This document shows, in pieces, positions 34,286 through 42,925 of a stretch of DNA of 64,000 nucleotides. The position numbers and the translations under genes are program-made. Location: positions 1-64,000 of the forward strand of contig VANK01000015.1 of NCBI GenBank assembly GCA_008682415.1, read 5' to 3'. The notes below the pieces were generated by a model. That model was not told where the DNA came from, searched no databases, and was given only the letters and a program-made list of their open reading frames with translations. Each line of letters starts with the position of its first letter. Position 1 is the first letter of the stretch. This stretch comes from Acidobacteria bacterium AB60 (GTDB lineage Bacteria > Acidobacteriota > Terriglobia > Terriglobales > Acidobacteriaceae).

Positions 34286-37200
34286 TCACGGCCCCAGCGG
34301 AACGCCGCTCTCCTCAAACCCCATCCTTAGCGCCGCTGAATCGATCTCCAGCCGGTAATCGCCGCGCCATGCATTCACGAACCGCGGATCCGCCACCAAC
34401 GATCCCGCATCCTCAAGCCCCACGCCCAGGCTTGCGGTGCTCGCCGCAGACACGTCCTCATACAGAATGTTCCCGCCAATCTCTCCAGGATCTGCATCCG
34501 CATATGCCGGATCGCTGCCACGCGTCCCATCGAACACATCCTGCGAGCGCCCGCCATTGCGATACACGATATTTCCCGTTACCGAGAAGTGCGTCACCCT
34601 CAGGTCATCCGGAAACGCCGCAATGCCGTACGACCCGAAGGCGCCCTTGACCTCAGGCGCCGCCAGGCTCACCAGCGTGCCGTTCACCATCAACTGCAGA
34701 TCGCGCAGTGCCGTCGTCGTCGCGCCAAAGTCGGACCCGTTTGTCAGTGCAATTCCGATGCGGTGCGTCCGGTGCGGCTCCAGCGGCAGCTTGAACACAT
34801 AATCGGACTCCGCATTCGCCGCGGTCCTCGTTCCCACCTCCACGCCGTCTACCTCTACACGGAAGGCCGCCGCCCTCCCGGCATACGACTCCCCGCGCAA
34901 CCGGACCACGATCGTGCTCAACGGCGCGCTCTCCGGAAAATACGACGGCAGCAGGTCGATCCAGGTCGTGCCACTAAAGTTCATCGCGCCGCTCGCAAAC
35001 CCGCCGCCGTACGCTCCCCGGTCATAAGAAGGCGCGGGCTGCAGCACCACCACGTTGTTGCTGGCCGAGTTGCTCCGGCACCCGTGGCACAACACCACGC
35101 CGTACGTGCTCCCGCTCTCCATCACGTTGTCCGTCACCGTCACCCCGCTTAAGTGATCGTCCAGGTAGATTGCCTGCGCGAACCCGGCATCGTATCGCCC
35201 GCTCAGCTCCCGGATCATACCCCCCACATTCTCGATGCGATTTCCCGTGATCCGCAGGTCCTCGTCGAAGTAGCTGTCGTGCGTGCCCGCGCCCCCATAG
35301 ATGGCGCCCGTGTCGTTGGTGCGATTGCTGGTATTCCGAATCAGGTTGTGCGAAAACACATTTCCCGTATTCCCAAACCCCGCGTCGTTGGGATTTCCCG
35401 ACGGTCCAAACACAATCCCCCACCGGCCCACCCCATCGATCAGGTTTCCGTCGACGGTGTTTTGCGAGCCATCGTTGATGGCCACCGCATAGGACCCCAG
35501 GTTGATCTCTCCGATGGATCGCATCACGTTGCCCGCAATCGTATTGCGGTTCGAATTGGAGAGAAGATGAATGCCCGCGACTCCGAGACCCTCCAACGTA
35601 TTGCCGAAGATCACGTCGTCCGACGACCCCGCCAGAATCATCGCCCGCCCCGTGTTGCGAAAGGTGTTGCCCGCAATCGTGCTTGCGCTCAATCCCTCCG
35701 CCATGATGGGCGCCTTCCAGTCATCCCACGCACCCGAAGTCTGCACGGTATCGGAGACCGTATCGGAAAACACCAGCCCGCTAATCGTGATCCCGCTGGT
35801 GTTCTTGAGAGCGATCAGCGTTCCCAGTTGTGCGGCCACGACCGTTTGCGCACGCACATCCTCCGCCTCGCCAGGCCGCACGTACACCGTCGCGGTCGCC
35901 GCATCGTACCCGAACTGTCCCGGCCCGGAAAGATCCGCGGGATCTCCCAGCACTCGCCAGCTACCCGCGTATCCCAGGCACGTTCCTGTATCGAACGCGG
36001 TCGCCACCGTGATCGTGCGCGCTGCCCGATCCACGCTCAGAATCCGGGTAAACACATCGGTCCAGCGATAGTGATCGATGATCTGCACCAGCGCGCCCGG
36101 CTTCACCGATGCGGTGATATCTTCCGCTGCGACCCCGAACGTGCTGCTGTAGGTCTGCGCAAGAATCGGTTGCACCACGTTCCATCCCGACGTATACGGC
36201 TCATCCGCATCGAAGCCCCGATCGGCCGGCAACAGACGAATGCCCCCCACGGTCAGATCCACCCCCACCGGCTGTGCCGCGCGTGCGGTGTAGATCCCGT
36301 CGCGCTCCGCCGACCAGTCCGTCAGCACCGCGCCTCCACTCAGAATCGCCGTCTCGCCCGGCGCCGCCTCCCACGTCTCGCCCTGGTCCGCCGCGGTCAG
36401 CGTCAGCGGAGCTCCCAGGTAGTACGTTCCTCCCCCAATCTCCGTCACCTTGATCCCGCTCGCCTGCATTGCCTGTTGTGCCCGCTGCAGCGTCGCAAAC
36501 GGAGCCGCAGCCGAGCCGTCGCCCCCGTCATTCCCATTCATCGCCACGAAGTAGCGCGCGGCTGGCGCGGTGATCACCACCAGCCTGGCCGCGGCGCTGG
36601 TGGTCGCCAGCACTCCGTTTGACACCACCACGCTGTACCTCGACCCGTTCTCCCAGGACCGCACCGGGGCCGTCGTGAATGCCGCCGCGGTCGCCTCCGG
36701 AATGGCCACGCCATTTCGCAGCCATTGATACGCGAGGTATCCGGCTCCGCTCGCCGTCACCGCAAACGTAGCCGTCCCGCCTGGCGCAACTGTCTGCTCC
36801 TGCGGCTGTACCGCTATCGAGGGGCCCCGGCCATCGTGCACCGTCAGCTTCTGCACCGCCGTCACCTCCTCGTAGTTCTCGCTGTCCGCCGGCGTAAAGC
36901 GCGCAGTGAGCTCCTGCTCGCCCGCGGGGAGCGTGCTTCCTGCGCCGGGGACATATTGAAACGTGCCGGCAACGCCGTCGGCCATTGCATCCAGCTGCAT
37001 GCGGGTCAGCGGCTTTCCCGCAGCCATCGGCACCGGCCTTGGCCAATAAATCAGCGGGACAGCCTTCATCACCGTAAGCGGCACGGTGGTCCTGGCCGTC
37101 TCATAGTCCTCTGTGTCCTGGGGAGTGAAGATCGCCGTCAGCGCCTGCGTCCCCGCCGGCAGCACGCTCCCGACGCTCGGTTCATATCGGAGAGTCCCCG

Positions 37201-37636
37201 CAATCCCCGCCACGCTGGCATTCAGCTGCGCGCCGCTTAGCGCCGTGCCGTACCCCACCGGCGCTGGCGCTTGCCACTCCACCCGCGGCATCGCTTTGTC
37301 TACCCGCAGTGTCACCGTCTTCGTCGCACTCTGGTATCTCTCCGCGTCCGACGGCGTAAAGGTCACCGTCAGCGAGTGATCGCCTGCGCGCAGGCACACA
37401 CCCGCCGCTGGAGAGTACGTGAATGTTCCCGCTGCCGCAGCCGTCGCGTTCAATTGCTTCTCGCTTAGCGGTTTTCCATAGGCGATAGCCGCCGGTGTCG
37501 GCCACACGACCCGCGGGTCGCTGTAAATATGGCTCTCCCCGCAACCCGCTGCCACCAGAGCTGCAGCCGCGCTCATCGTTCTTGCCCACACCCAGACCCG
37601 CCGCTGGCAGCGGCGCAACCCTCGTACCGTGTACAC
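34286..37636 (-). CDS. Lipoprotein with MBG-like repeats, Ig-like domain and right-handed beta-helix
   Basis: About 1116 aa. A basic n-region and hydrophobic stretch end in LVAAGC, a lipobox. Three MBG-like repeats of ~78 aa follow, each with YGxxLSxxQLNA and TFTPxDxExY. An Ig-like domain (AVAPGGTATFAVTASGAGYLAYQWLRNGV type) precedes a long parallel beta-helix with Asn-ladder turns (GNTLEGLGVAGIHLLSNSNRNTI). Such helices are typical of polysaccharide lyases and related surface enzymes; no catalytic set could be assigned. GTG 37636 is chosen because GGGGGAG lies 5 bp before it and it yields the lipoprotein signal; the frame is open to 37672. Confidence 0.8.
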   Translation of the reverse strand: MYTVRGLRRCQRRVWVWARTMSAAAALVAAGCGESHIYSDPRVVWPTPAAIAYGKPLSEKQLNATAAAAGTFTYSPAAGVCLRAGDHSLTVTFTPSDAERYQSATKTVTLRVDKAMPRVEWQAPAPVGYGTALSGAQLNASVAGIAGTLRYEPSVGSVLPAGTQALTAIFTPQDTEDYETARTTVPLTVMKAVPLIYWPRPVPMAAGKPLTRMQLDAMADGVAGTFQYVPGAGSTLPAGEQELTARFTPADSENYEEVTAVQKLTVHDGRGPSIAVQPQEQTVAPGGTATFAVTASGAGYLAYQWLRNGVAIPEATAAAFTTAPVRSWENGSRYSVVVSNGVLATTSAAARLVVITAPAARYFVAMNGNDGGDGSAAAPFATLQRAQQAMQASGIKVTEIGGGTYYLGAPLTLTAADQGETWEAAPGETAILSGGAVLTDWSAERDGIYTARAAQPVGVDLTVGGIRLLPADRGFDADEPYTSGWNVVQPILAQTYSSTFGVAAEDITASVKPGALVQIIDHYRWTDVFTRILSVDRAARTITVATAFDTGTCLGYAGSWRVLGDPADLSGPGQFGYDAATATVYVRPGEAEDVRAQTVVAAQLGTLIALKNTSGITISGLVFSDTVSDTVQTSGAWDDWKAPIMAEGLSASTIAGNTFRNTGRAMILAGSSDDVIFGNTLEGLGVAGIHLLSNSNRNTIAGNVMRSIGEINLGSYAVAINDGSQNTVDGNLIDGVGRWGIVFGPSGNPNDAGFGNTGNVFSHNLIRNTSNRTNDTGAIYGGAGTHDSYFDEDLRITGNRIENVGGMIRELSGRYDAGFAQAIYLDDHLSGVTVTDNVMESGSTYGVVLCHGCRSNSASNNVVVLQPAPSYDRGAYGGGFASGAMNFSGTTWIDLLPSYFPESAPLSTIVVRLRGESYAGRAAAFRVEVDGVEVGTRTAANAESDYVFKLPLEPHRTHRIGIALTNGSDFGATTTALRDLQLMVNGTLVSLAAPEVKGAFGSYGIAAFPDDLRVTHFSVTGNIVYRNGGRSQDVFDGTRGSDPAYADADPGEIGGNILYEDVSAASTASLGVGLEDAGSLVADPRFVNAWRGDYRLEIDSAALRMGFEESGVPLGP

Positions 37637-37777
37637 CTTCACTCCCCCTGGAGCCTGCCCTTGACCGGGCAACGTTCATGGGGAAGTGCGTCGATTCTCG
37701 ACCGGGAAGGTGCGCTTTGGACGATCGCAGTTGGTGCACCTGGTTCGCAGTGTCCCGAGAGCGGGGTCGTACCAGCA

Positions 37778-37791
37778 GTGACTCGAGTCAC
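37778..37791. promoter_or_regulatory. Perfect 14-bp palindrome GTGACTCGAGTCAC
   Basis: It lies between the receptor terminator and the beta-helix lipoprotein gene, so it may be an operator for the latter. It differs from the LacI palindromes of the neighbouring locus. No regulator is assigned. Confidence 0.35.
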
Positions 37792-37832
37792 GTGAACGAG
37801 TGACTTATCTGCACCGTTCCATCTCGCCTCGC

Positions 37833-37872
37833 GAAAAACCAACGGCCCTGCCCCGGTCAGAGCAGAGCCGTT
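37833..37872 (-). terminator. Rho-independent terminator after the TonB-dependent receptor gene
   Basis: On the minus strand AACGGCTCTGC pairs with GCAGGGCCGTT (one mismatch), followed by GGTTTTTCG. It lies about 85 bp past the receptor stop codon. Confidence 0.7.
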
Positions 37873-37956
37873 CGATGTTGCACCCGCCAGACCTCACGGA
37901 ACCCACCCTCTAACAAAAACATCGGTGGAGGGAGAGAGGTCTTTACGCGCGACGGC

Positions 37957-40900
37957 CTAGAAGGTGAACCGCGAACCAAACTGGAACTGCCGCGGAGAGT
38001 TTACCGTGTTCGTGATCTGCCCGAAGACCGCGGCCTGGTCCGCCTGCGTCTGCACCGCAAAGATGCCCGGCACATTTGGCATCCCGAACTGCGCCCGGTT
38101 CGCCACGTTATACGCCGAGGCCTCGAACCGCAGGTGCATCGATTCGCGAATATCGAACGTCTTGTAAATCGATAGGTCCAGGTTCTTCGCTCCCATCGTG
38201 CGCACGCCGTCCAGGTAAGCGGGCGCGTTCCCCGGAACGAAAGGCGACGATGGGGTGGCGAAACAATCGGGCGTGAACCACGCGCTTATGGTGTGCGGCG
38301 CGCCGTGGCTCGGATCGCAGGTCAGGTCCGGCCGCTGGTTGAAGTACGCAATCGGCGTGCCCATCGTGGGCGACGCGACCGGCACCCCCGTGCTCCAGTA
38401 GAAGATCCCGTTCATCGTCCATCCACCCAGTGCTCCGTTGGAGAAGCCCGACAGGTTCACCATTCTGTTCCTCCCGAACGGAAGATCGTAGGAGGCCGAG
38501 CCCGTGAACTGGTACTTCACGTCCTGAGGGCTGATCGAGTGCTCATACTGCATGTTCTTCCAGTCCTGCGCTGCCCCCAGGTGCGATCCCACGAATTGCA
38601 GCGGCGGATTGCCGTCATTCGTCATCAGCTTGGCCCAGGTAAAACTGCCCAGCATTGTGAAGTGACTCGCCAGCCGCTTCTGCACCTTGGTCTGCAGCGA
38701 ACTGTACTCCGAGTCGCCTCCCGGATACCCGTGCACCATCACGCCGTTCCCGCTTCCGTAGCCGCCGCTGCCAAACTGCGGATAGGGCTGTACCGCCACC
38801 CACAGTGGAACCGTGCTCGCTCCCGCGTTCCCATTGGTTCCCGGCTGGATCGCTGCCCACTGGTTCGGCACCATCTGGCAACTCGGATCCGACGTGTCCA
38901 CGCACAGCGACGCGCCGTACTTCTGAATCGTCCCCAGGTCGAGCTGGTTCAGATCCACCGCGCTCAAGGGCAGAAACAGTCCGCGGCTCCCCACATACGC
39001 CGCGCTCAACACCACCTGCCGCGGAAACTCCACCTCCCAGCCAAAGTTGTAGTTGTACGTCGTCACCGTTCGCTGCGAGTGCAGCATCGTGTTCAGCGTG
39101 GTGCCCAGGTTGTTCCCCAGCCCCGAGGGCGACGCGATCAATGGCACCACTCCATTCGGAAATGGATTGCTCAACGAATACGGCACGGCAAAGTTGTCCA
39201 CCGGGTCCACTCCCCCGCTGCACGACGGCGAGCCGTTGTAGACCGTGTTCCCGTCCGCGTTGTAGCAGGTCGCATCCCAGGTCGTGTTCGACGTGTAGCC
39301 GTCGCTGTTCAGCGTCGCGCTCCCCACCATCTGCGCGCTGGGCCCGTAGTAAATGCCCGCTCCGCCGCGAAACGCCACGTGCGGCGACGCCTGCCAGCTG
39401 AACCCCAGCCGCGGCCCGAAATCCTTCAAATTCGTGGCGAACGGCGACCGGTTGTTCTTGGTCACATACACCTCGGCCCCCGTGTAGGAGACGCCGTTCA
39501 CCGTCCCCGCTGCCTTGGGATCGAAGTACTCCAGACGGTTATGCCGCTCCGTCCGTCCGCCGAAGATATCCCAGCGCAGCCCCGCCGTAACCGTCAGCGA
39601 CTTGGTGGGACGGAAGGTATCCTGCACAAACCCCGCATAGTACGGGTTCGCCTCCGCCGCAAACAAATCCTTGGTGAAGTTCGGATAGCTTCCCGACTCC
39701 GATCCCGGCGTCGTGCCCATCCCGATCAGCAGCGAAGCAAAATCGCTGCCCCCGTTCCCCGAACTCACCGACTGATCCGTAGCCGAAATATCGAACGCAT
39801 ACGACCCCGACGGCGCCGGCGGCTGCCCCACGTTCAGGAACCTCTTCATGTACTCGAAGCCGGCAGAGATCTCGTGCTTGCCGGTCACCTTGGTGATGGA
39901 GGCGATTGCGTCGCTGTTCTCGCTGGCGTACTGAAACGTGTTGTAGTTGGCCGTCCCGCCAACCCCGCCCCCCACATCGTTGAAGATCACGAACGGCAGC
40001 AGCTTGTAGACCTCCTCGGAGGCCAGCGACGACGGGAATCCCAGTTGCGTGATGTCGTACCCGTTCTGCCGCGGATCGCCGCCCTGATTCTCATGGTGCC
40101 GGATGAATGAGTAGCGCAGCTGCATCACCGTCGTCGCATTCACCGTCCAGTCATAGCCCACAAAGGCGTTGCGCCCGTTGGTCACATTCTGCGCATAGTT
40201 CAGGTCCCACATGTTCCCGAACGCATTGAACGTCGCCAGAAACAGCCGGTCGTACGAGAACCTTCCAAACAGCCGCTGCGACTCGCTCTTGATCCAGTCC
40301 ACCCGCACATCGAACTTGTGCGCCGACGAAGGATCCAGCCCCGGCTTGAAGAAGTTGTTCACCGCTCCGCTGCCATCCGTATCGCACGTCGGGCTCACAT
40401 TGCACTTGGGCATCTGCGATAGAAACTTCAGCCCCGTCGCATTGGGATTGGGAATCTTGTTGCCCGGAAACGGCCGCCGCGTTCCATCCGGATTATCCGG
40501 CAGCGTCGGGTCGTAGATGGTGAAGCTGTCTCCCGAGAAATCTCCCGTCCGCTCCGCGCTCGTCGGCACCGTAAAGTAGTTCGAACCATCGAACAGCTGC
40601 TGCTGCGTGGCCTCGTAATCCCCAAAGAAAAACAGCTTGTGACGCCAGATCGGCCCGCCCAGCGCTCCGCCCTCCTGGTAGCGGTGAAACGCCGGCGTGG
40701 TGTTCGCCAATCCGCTCGACAACTGGCTCTGCTTGTTGAAGTATTCATTCGCCGCCAGCACATTGGGACGAAACACCCCAAACACATCGCCGTGGAACTT
40801 GTCTCCGCCCGACTTCGTCGCCACGCTGATCACGCCCGCTCCGCCGCTCTGGTAAGACGCCGGCGTATTCTGCGTCTCAACCCGCACCTCGTCCACCATG

Positions 40901-41607
40901 TCCTCGGGCAGATCCATCGCCGGAATAATCGCCGCGGCATTGTTCTCCGCTATGCCCACCGGGCTCCCGTCCACCATGTAGTACACCGAACCCTCGATCG
41001 CGCCGTTCACCGTGTACGCCGACACATCCACGCCCGGCCGCCCGCTCGAGATGTTCTGGATCGCAAACGAGCTCGACGAGTTCGGCGACCCGTTCGCCGG
41101 CGTCACCCCCGCGCTCAGCTGCACCAGCTCATACACGTTGCGCGTCAGCAGCGGAACCCGGTCGATCGTCTCCGCATTGATCAGCTGTCCCACCGTCGAA
41201 TTGGTCGTATCCACCAGCGCCGGCTCGTCCGTCACCGTCACCACCTGGCTCACCGACCCAACCTTCAGCGAAAGGTTCACCGTGCTCACCTGGTCCACGG
41301 ACACCGTCACGTTCTGCTGCACCACCGTGTCAAAGCCCTGCGCCGACGCGCTCACCTCGTACTTCCCCGGCGCCAGCGACACAAACGAGTACAATCCCGC
41401 CCCCGTGCTCACCGTCGAGAGCGAGTTTCCCGTCGCCGTGTCCTTGGCCGTCACCTTGGCCCCCGGAATGATCGCTCCGCTGCTGTCCGCCACCAGCCCG
41501 CTGATCCCGCCGCGCCCGCCCTGGGCTCTTCCCATCGGACAACAAATGCACAGTGCGAGGCCGAGAAAAACCAGCCAGCTCACCGGTTTCAAATTTTGTA
41601 CTTGCAT
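37957..41607 (-). CDS. Oar-like TonB-dependent receptor with N-terminal carboxypeptidase-regulatory domain
   Basis: 1216 aa. A signal peptide (LVFLGLALCICCPMGRA) is followed by an Ig-like carboxypeptidase regulatory domain (ISGLVADSSGAIIPGAKV, GLYSFVSLAPGKYEVSASA), a plug domain (DRVPLLTRNVYELVQL, YYMVDGSPVG) and a long beta-barrel ending RQFQFGSRFTF with a terminal Phe. This is the SusC/Oar-like class abundant in acidobacteria, importing oligomers across the outer membrane with TonB energy. A perfect palindrome (41630-41647) 23 bp before the ATG is shared with the GH2 operon, tying it to the divergent LacI regulator. The substrate is inferred to match that of the GH2 enzyme. Confidence 0.92.
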   Translation of the reverse strand: MQVQNLKPVSWLVFLGLALCICCPMGRAQGGRGGISGLVADSSGAIIPGAKVTAKDTATGNSLSTVSTGAGLYSFVSLAPGKYEVSASAQGFDTVVQQNVTVSVDQVSTVNLSLKVGSVSQVVTVTDEPALVDTTNSTVGQLINAETIDRVPLLTRNVYELVQLSAGVTPANGSPNSSSSFAIQNISSGRPGVDVSAYTVNGAIEGSVYYMVDGSPVGIAENNAAAIIPAMDLPEDMVDEVRVETQNTPASYQSGGAGVISVATKSGGDKFHGDVFGVFRPNVLAANEYFNKQSQLSSGLANTTPAFHRYQEGGALGGPIWRHKLFFFGDYEATQQQLFDGSNYFTVPTSAERTGDFSGDSFTIYDPTLPDNPDGTRRPFPGNKIPNPNATGLKFLSQMPKCNVSPTCDTDGSGAVNNFFKPGLDPSSAHKFDVRVDWIKSESQRLFGRFSYDRLFLATFNAFGNMWDLNYAQNVTNGRNAFVGYDWTVNATTVMQLRYSFIRHHENQGGDPRQNGYDITQLGFPSSLASEEVYKLLPFVIFNDVGGGVGGTANYNTFQYASENSDAIASITKVTGKHEISAGFEYMKRFLNVGQPPAPSGSYAFDISATDQSVSSGNGGSDFASLLIGMGTTPGSESGSYPNFTKDLFAAEANPYYAGFVQDTFRPTKSLTVTAGLRWDIFGGRTERHNRLEYFDPKAAGTVNGVSYTGAEVYVTKNNRSPFATNLKDFGPRLGFSWQASPHVAFRGGAGIYYGPSAQMVGSATLNSDGYTSNTTWDATCYNADGNTVYNGSPSCSGGVDPVDNFAVPYSLSNPFPNGVVPLIASPSGLGNNLGTTLNTMLHSQRTVTTYNYNFGWEVEFPRQVVLSAAYVGSRGLFLPLSAVDLNQLDLGTIQKYGASLCVDTSDPSCQMVPNQWAAIQPGTNGNAGASTVPLWVAVQPYPQFGSGGYGSGNGVMVHGYPGGDSEYSSLQTKVQKRLASHFTMLGSFTWAKLMTNDGNPPLQFVGSHLGAAQDWKNMQYEHSISPQDVKYQFTGSASYDLPFGRNRMVNLSGFSNGALGGWTMNGIFYWSTGVPVASPTMGTPIAYFNQRPDLTCDPSHGAPHTISAWFTPDCFATPSSPFVPGNAPAYLDGVRTMGAKNLDLSIYKTFDIRESMHLRFEASAYNVANRAQFGMPNVPGIFAVQTQADQAAVFGQITNTVNSPRQFQFGSRFTF

Positions 41608-41629
41608 CTGCGCCCTCCTGGATTATATT

Positions 41630-41647
41630 GATTCAAACGTTTGAATC
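41630..41647. promoter_or_regulatory. LacI-type operator 1: GATTCAAACGTTTGAATC
   Basis: A perfect 18-bp palindrome with a central CG, as is typical for LacI/GalR operators. It lies in the divergent gap between the TonB receptor (start 41607) and lacI-like gene (start 41731). Its 14-bp core TTCAAACGTTTGAA recurs at 42864-42877. Confidence 0.85.
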
Positions 41648-41730
41648 GGATTGTTGATCGAATATAGGGGTGGCGGCATGAGGTGTCAAGTAGAAAACCG
41701 CAGCGTCCCCGCCTACCGCCGGAGAGCCGC

Positions 41731-42828
41731 ATGAGCCAGCGCAAATCCGGCCATGTCACCCTCCTCGACATCGCCCGCGCCAGCGGCTTCTCGGTCTCCA
41801 CCGTCTCCATCGTTCTCAGCGAGGCGCCCCTCTCCCAGAACGTCGCCGTCACCACCCGCACCCACATCCGCGCCATCGCCAAGCAGCTCGGTTATCATCC
41901 CGACGCCTACGCGCGCAGCCTGCGCCGCCGCACCACCCAGACCATCGGCATCCTCGCCTTCGACCTCTCCGATCCCTTCTGCGTCCCCATCATGCGCGGC
42001 ATCCAGGAGGGCGTTCACGACGGCGGCTACCTTCCCCTCCTCATGGATGCCCAGACTGAACGCAAACTCTTTGACAGCTACCTGCACATGATCCTCGAGC
42101 GCCGTGCCGACGGCCTCATCGTCATCGCCAGCTGGGTCTTTGAAGAAACCAACCTCCTCGGCGACATCCGCAAGAACAACGTCCCCATCGTCATCGTCGG
42201 ACGAGACCTCGTCGACCGCGGCATCAGCTCCATCCTCGTTGACAACGAAGCCGGCGGAGCCCTCGCCACCCGTCACCTCGCCGACCTCGGCCATCGCCAC
42301 ATCGCCGTCATTCGCGGCCCTCAGGAGATGTGCGACAGCGAACCCCGCTGGGCCGGCATCCGCAAAACCGCCGCCCAGCGCGGCATCCCCATCGATGAAC
42401 GCCTCACCTTCACCCTCCCCGGCATCGCCGATCCCGCCTCCGGCTTCGAAGGCGGCGTCCGCCTCGCCCAGCAGATGCTCGCCTCCCGACGCCCCTTCAC
42501 CGCCGTCCTCGCCTTCGACGACCTCACCGCCCTGGGCGTCGTGCGCGGCCTCAGCGACGCCGGCCTCCGCGTTCCCCACGACTGCTCCGTCATGGGCTTC
42601 GACGACGTCCTGCCCGCCGCTGTCGCAACCCCCGCCATGACCACCATCCGCCAGCCCCTCCGCGAGATGGGCCTCGAAGCCGCGCAGCGCGTCCTCCACG
42701 CCATCCGCAACAATGGCAAAGCCGAAAAGCCCCGCCTCCACCAGACAGATCCCGAACTCGTCGTGCGCCAATCTACCGCCTCACCGCCTTCAACTGCAGT
42801 CAAACCCGGCCGCCGCTCCCGTACTTGA
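41731..42828 (+). CDS. LacI-family transcriptional regulator
   Basis: 365 aa. The N-terminal helix-turn-helix is HVTLLDIARASGFSVSTVSIVL, followed by a hinge (YHPDAYARSLRRR) and a periplasmic-binding-like effector domain with family blocks IGILAFDLSDPFC, VDNEAGGALATRHL, AVLAFDDLTALGVVRGL and ATPAMTTIRQP. ATG 41731 is chosen because GGAGAG lies 6 bp upstream and the HTH begins at once; the frame opens at GTG 41683. Two identical palindromes flank it, before the divergent receptor and before the GH2 gene, so it probably represses both units and itself until a sugar ligand appears. Confidence 0.93.
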   Translation: MSQRKSGHVTLLDIARASGFSVSTVSIVLSEAPLSQNVAVTTRTHIRAIAKQLGYHPDAYARSLRRRTTQTIGILAFDLSDPFCVPIMRGIQEGVHDGGYLPLLMDAQTERKLFDSYLHMILERRADGLIVIASWVFEETNLLGDIRKNNVPIVIVGRDLVDRGISSILVDNEAGGALATRHLADLGHRHIAVIRGPQEMCDSEPRWAGIRKTAAQRGIPIDERLTFTLPGIADPASGFEGGVRLAQQMLASRRPFTAVLAFDDLTALGVVRGLSDAGLRVPHDCSVMGFDDVLPAAVATPAMTTIRQPLREMGLEAAQRVLHAIRNNGKAEKPRLHQTDPELVVRQSTASPPSTAVKPGRRSRT

Positions 42829-42863
42829 CATCCCGGCGGTCCCAATCGCAAGATGTGTGCTCA

Positions 42864-42877
42864 TTCAAACGTTTGAA
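42864..42877. promoter_or_regulatory. LacI-type operator 2: TTCAAACGTTTGAA
   Basis: A perfect palindrome identical to the core of operator 1, 49 bp before the ATG of the GH2 gene and 36 bp after the LacI stop. It presumably controls the GH2-permease pair. Confidence 0.85.
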
Positions 42878-42925
42878 CCGGCAGCTCTGGCCGAGCAAGC
42901 GCAGACTCCTTCGAGGTAACTCCAG

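Larger units (their letters stand above)
37637..37956. other. Intergenic region: receptor terminator and palindrome before the beta-helix gene
   Basis: 320 bp between two minus-strand genes. It contains an intrinsic terminator for the TonB receptor (37833-37872) and the perfect palindrome GTGACTCGAGTCAC (37778-37791), about 140 bp upstream of the beta-helix start. No gene is supported. Confidence 0.6.

Noticed and set aside
38293..40110. Plus-strand frame of 605 codons opposite the TonB receptor
   Set aside because: Arg/His/Val-rich antisense shadow without domains; the receptor on the minus strand is unambiguous.
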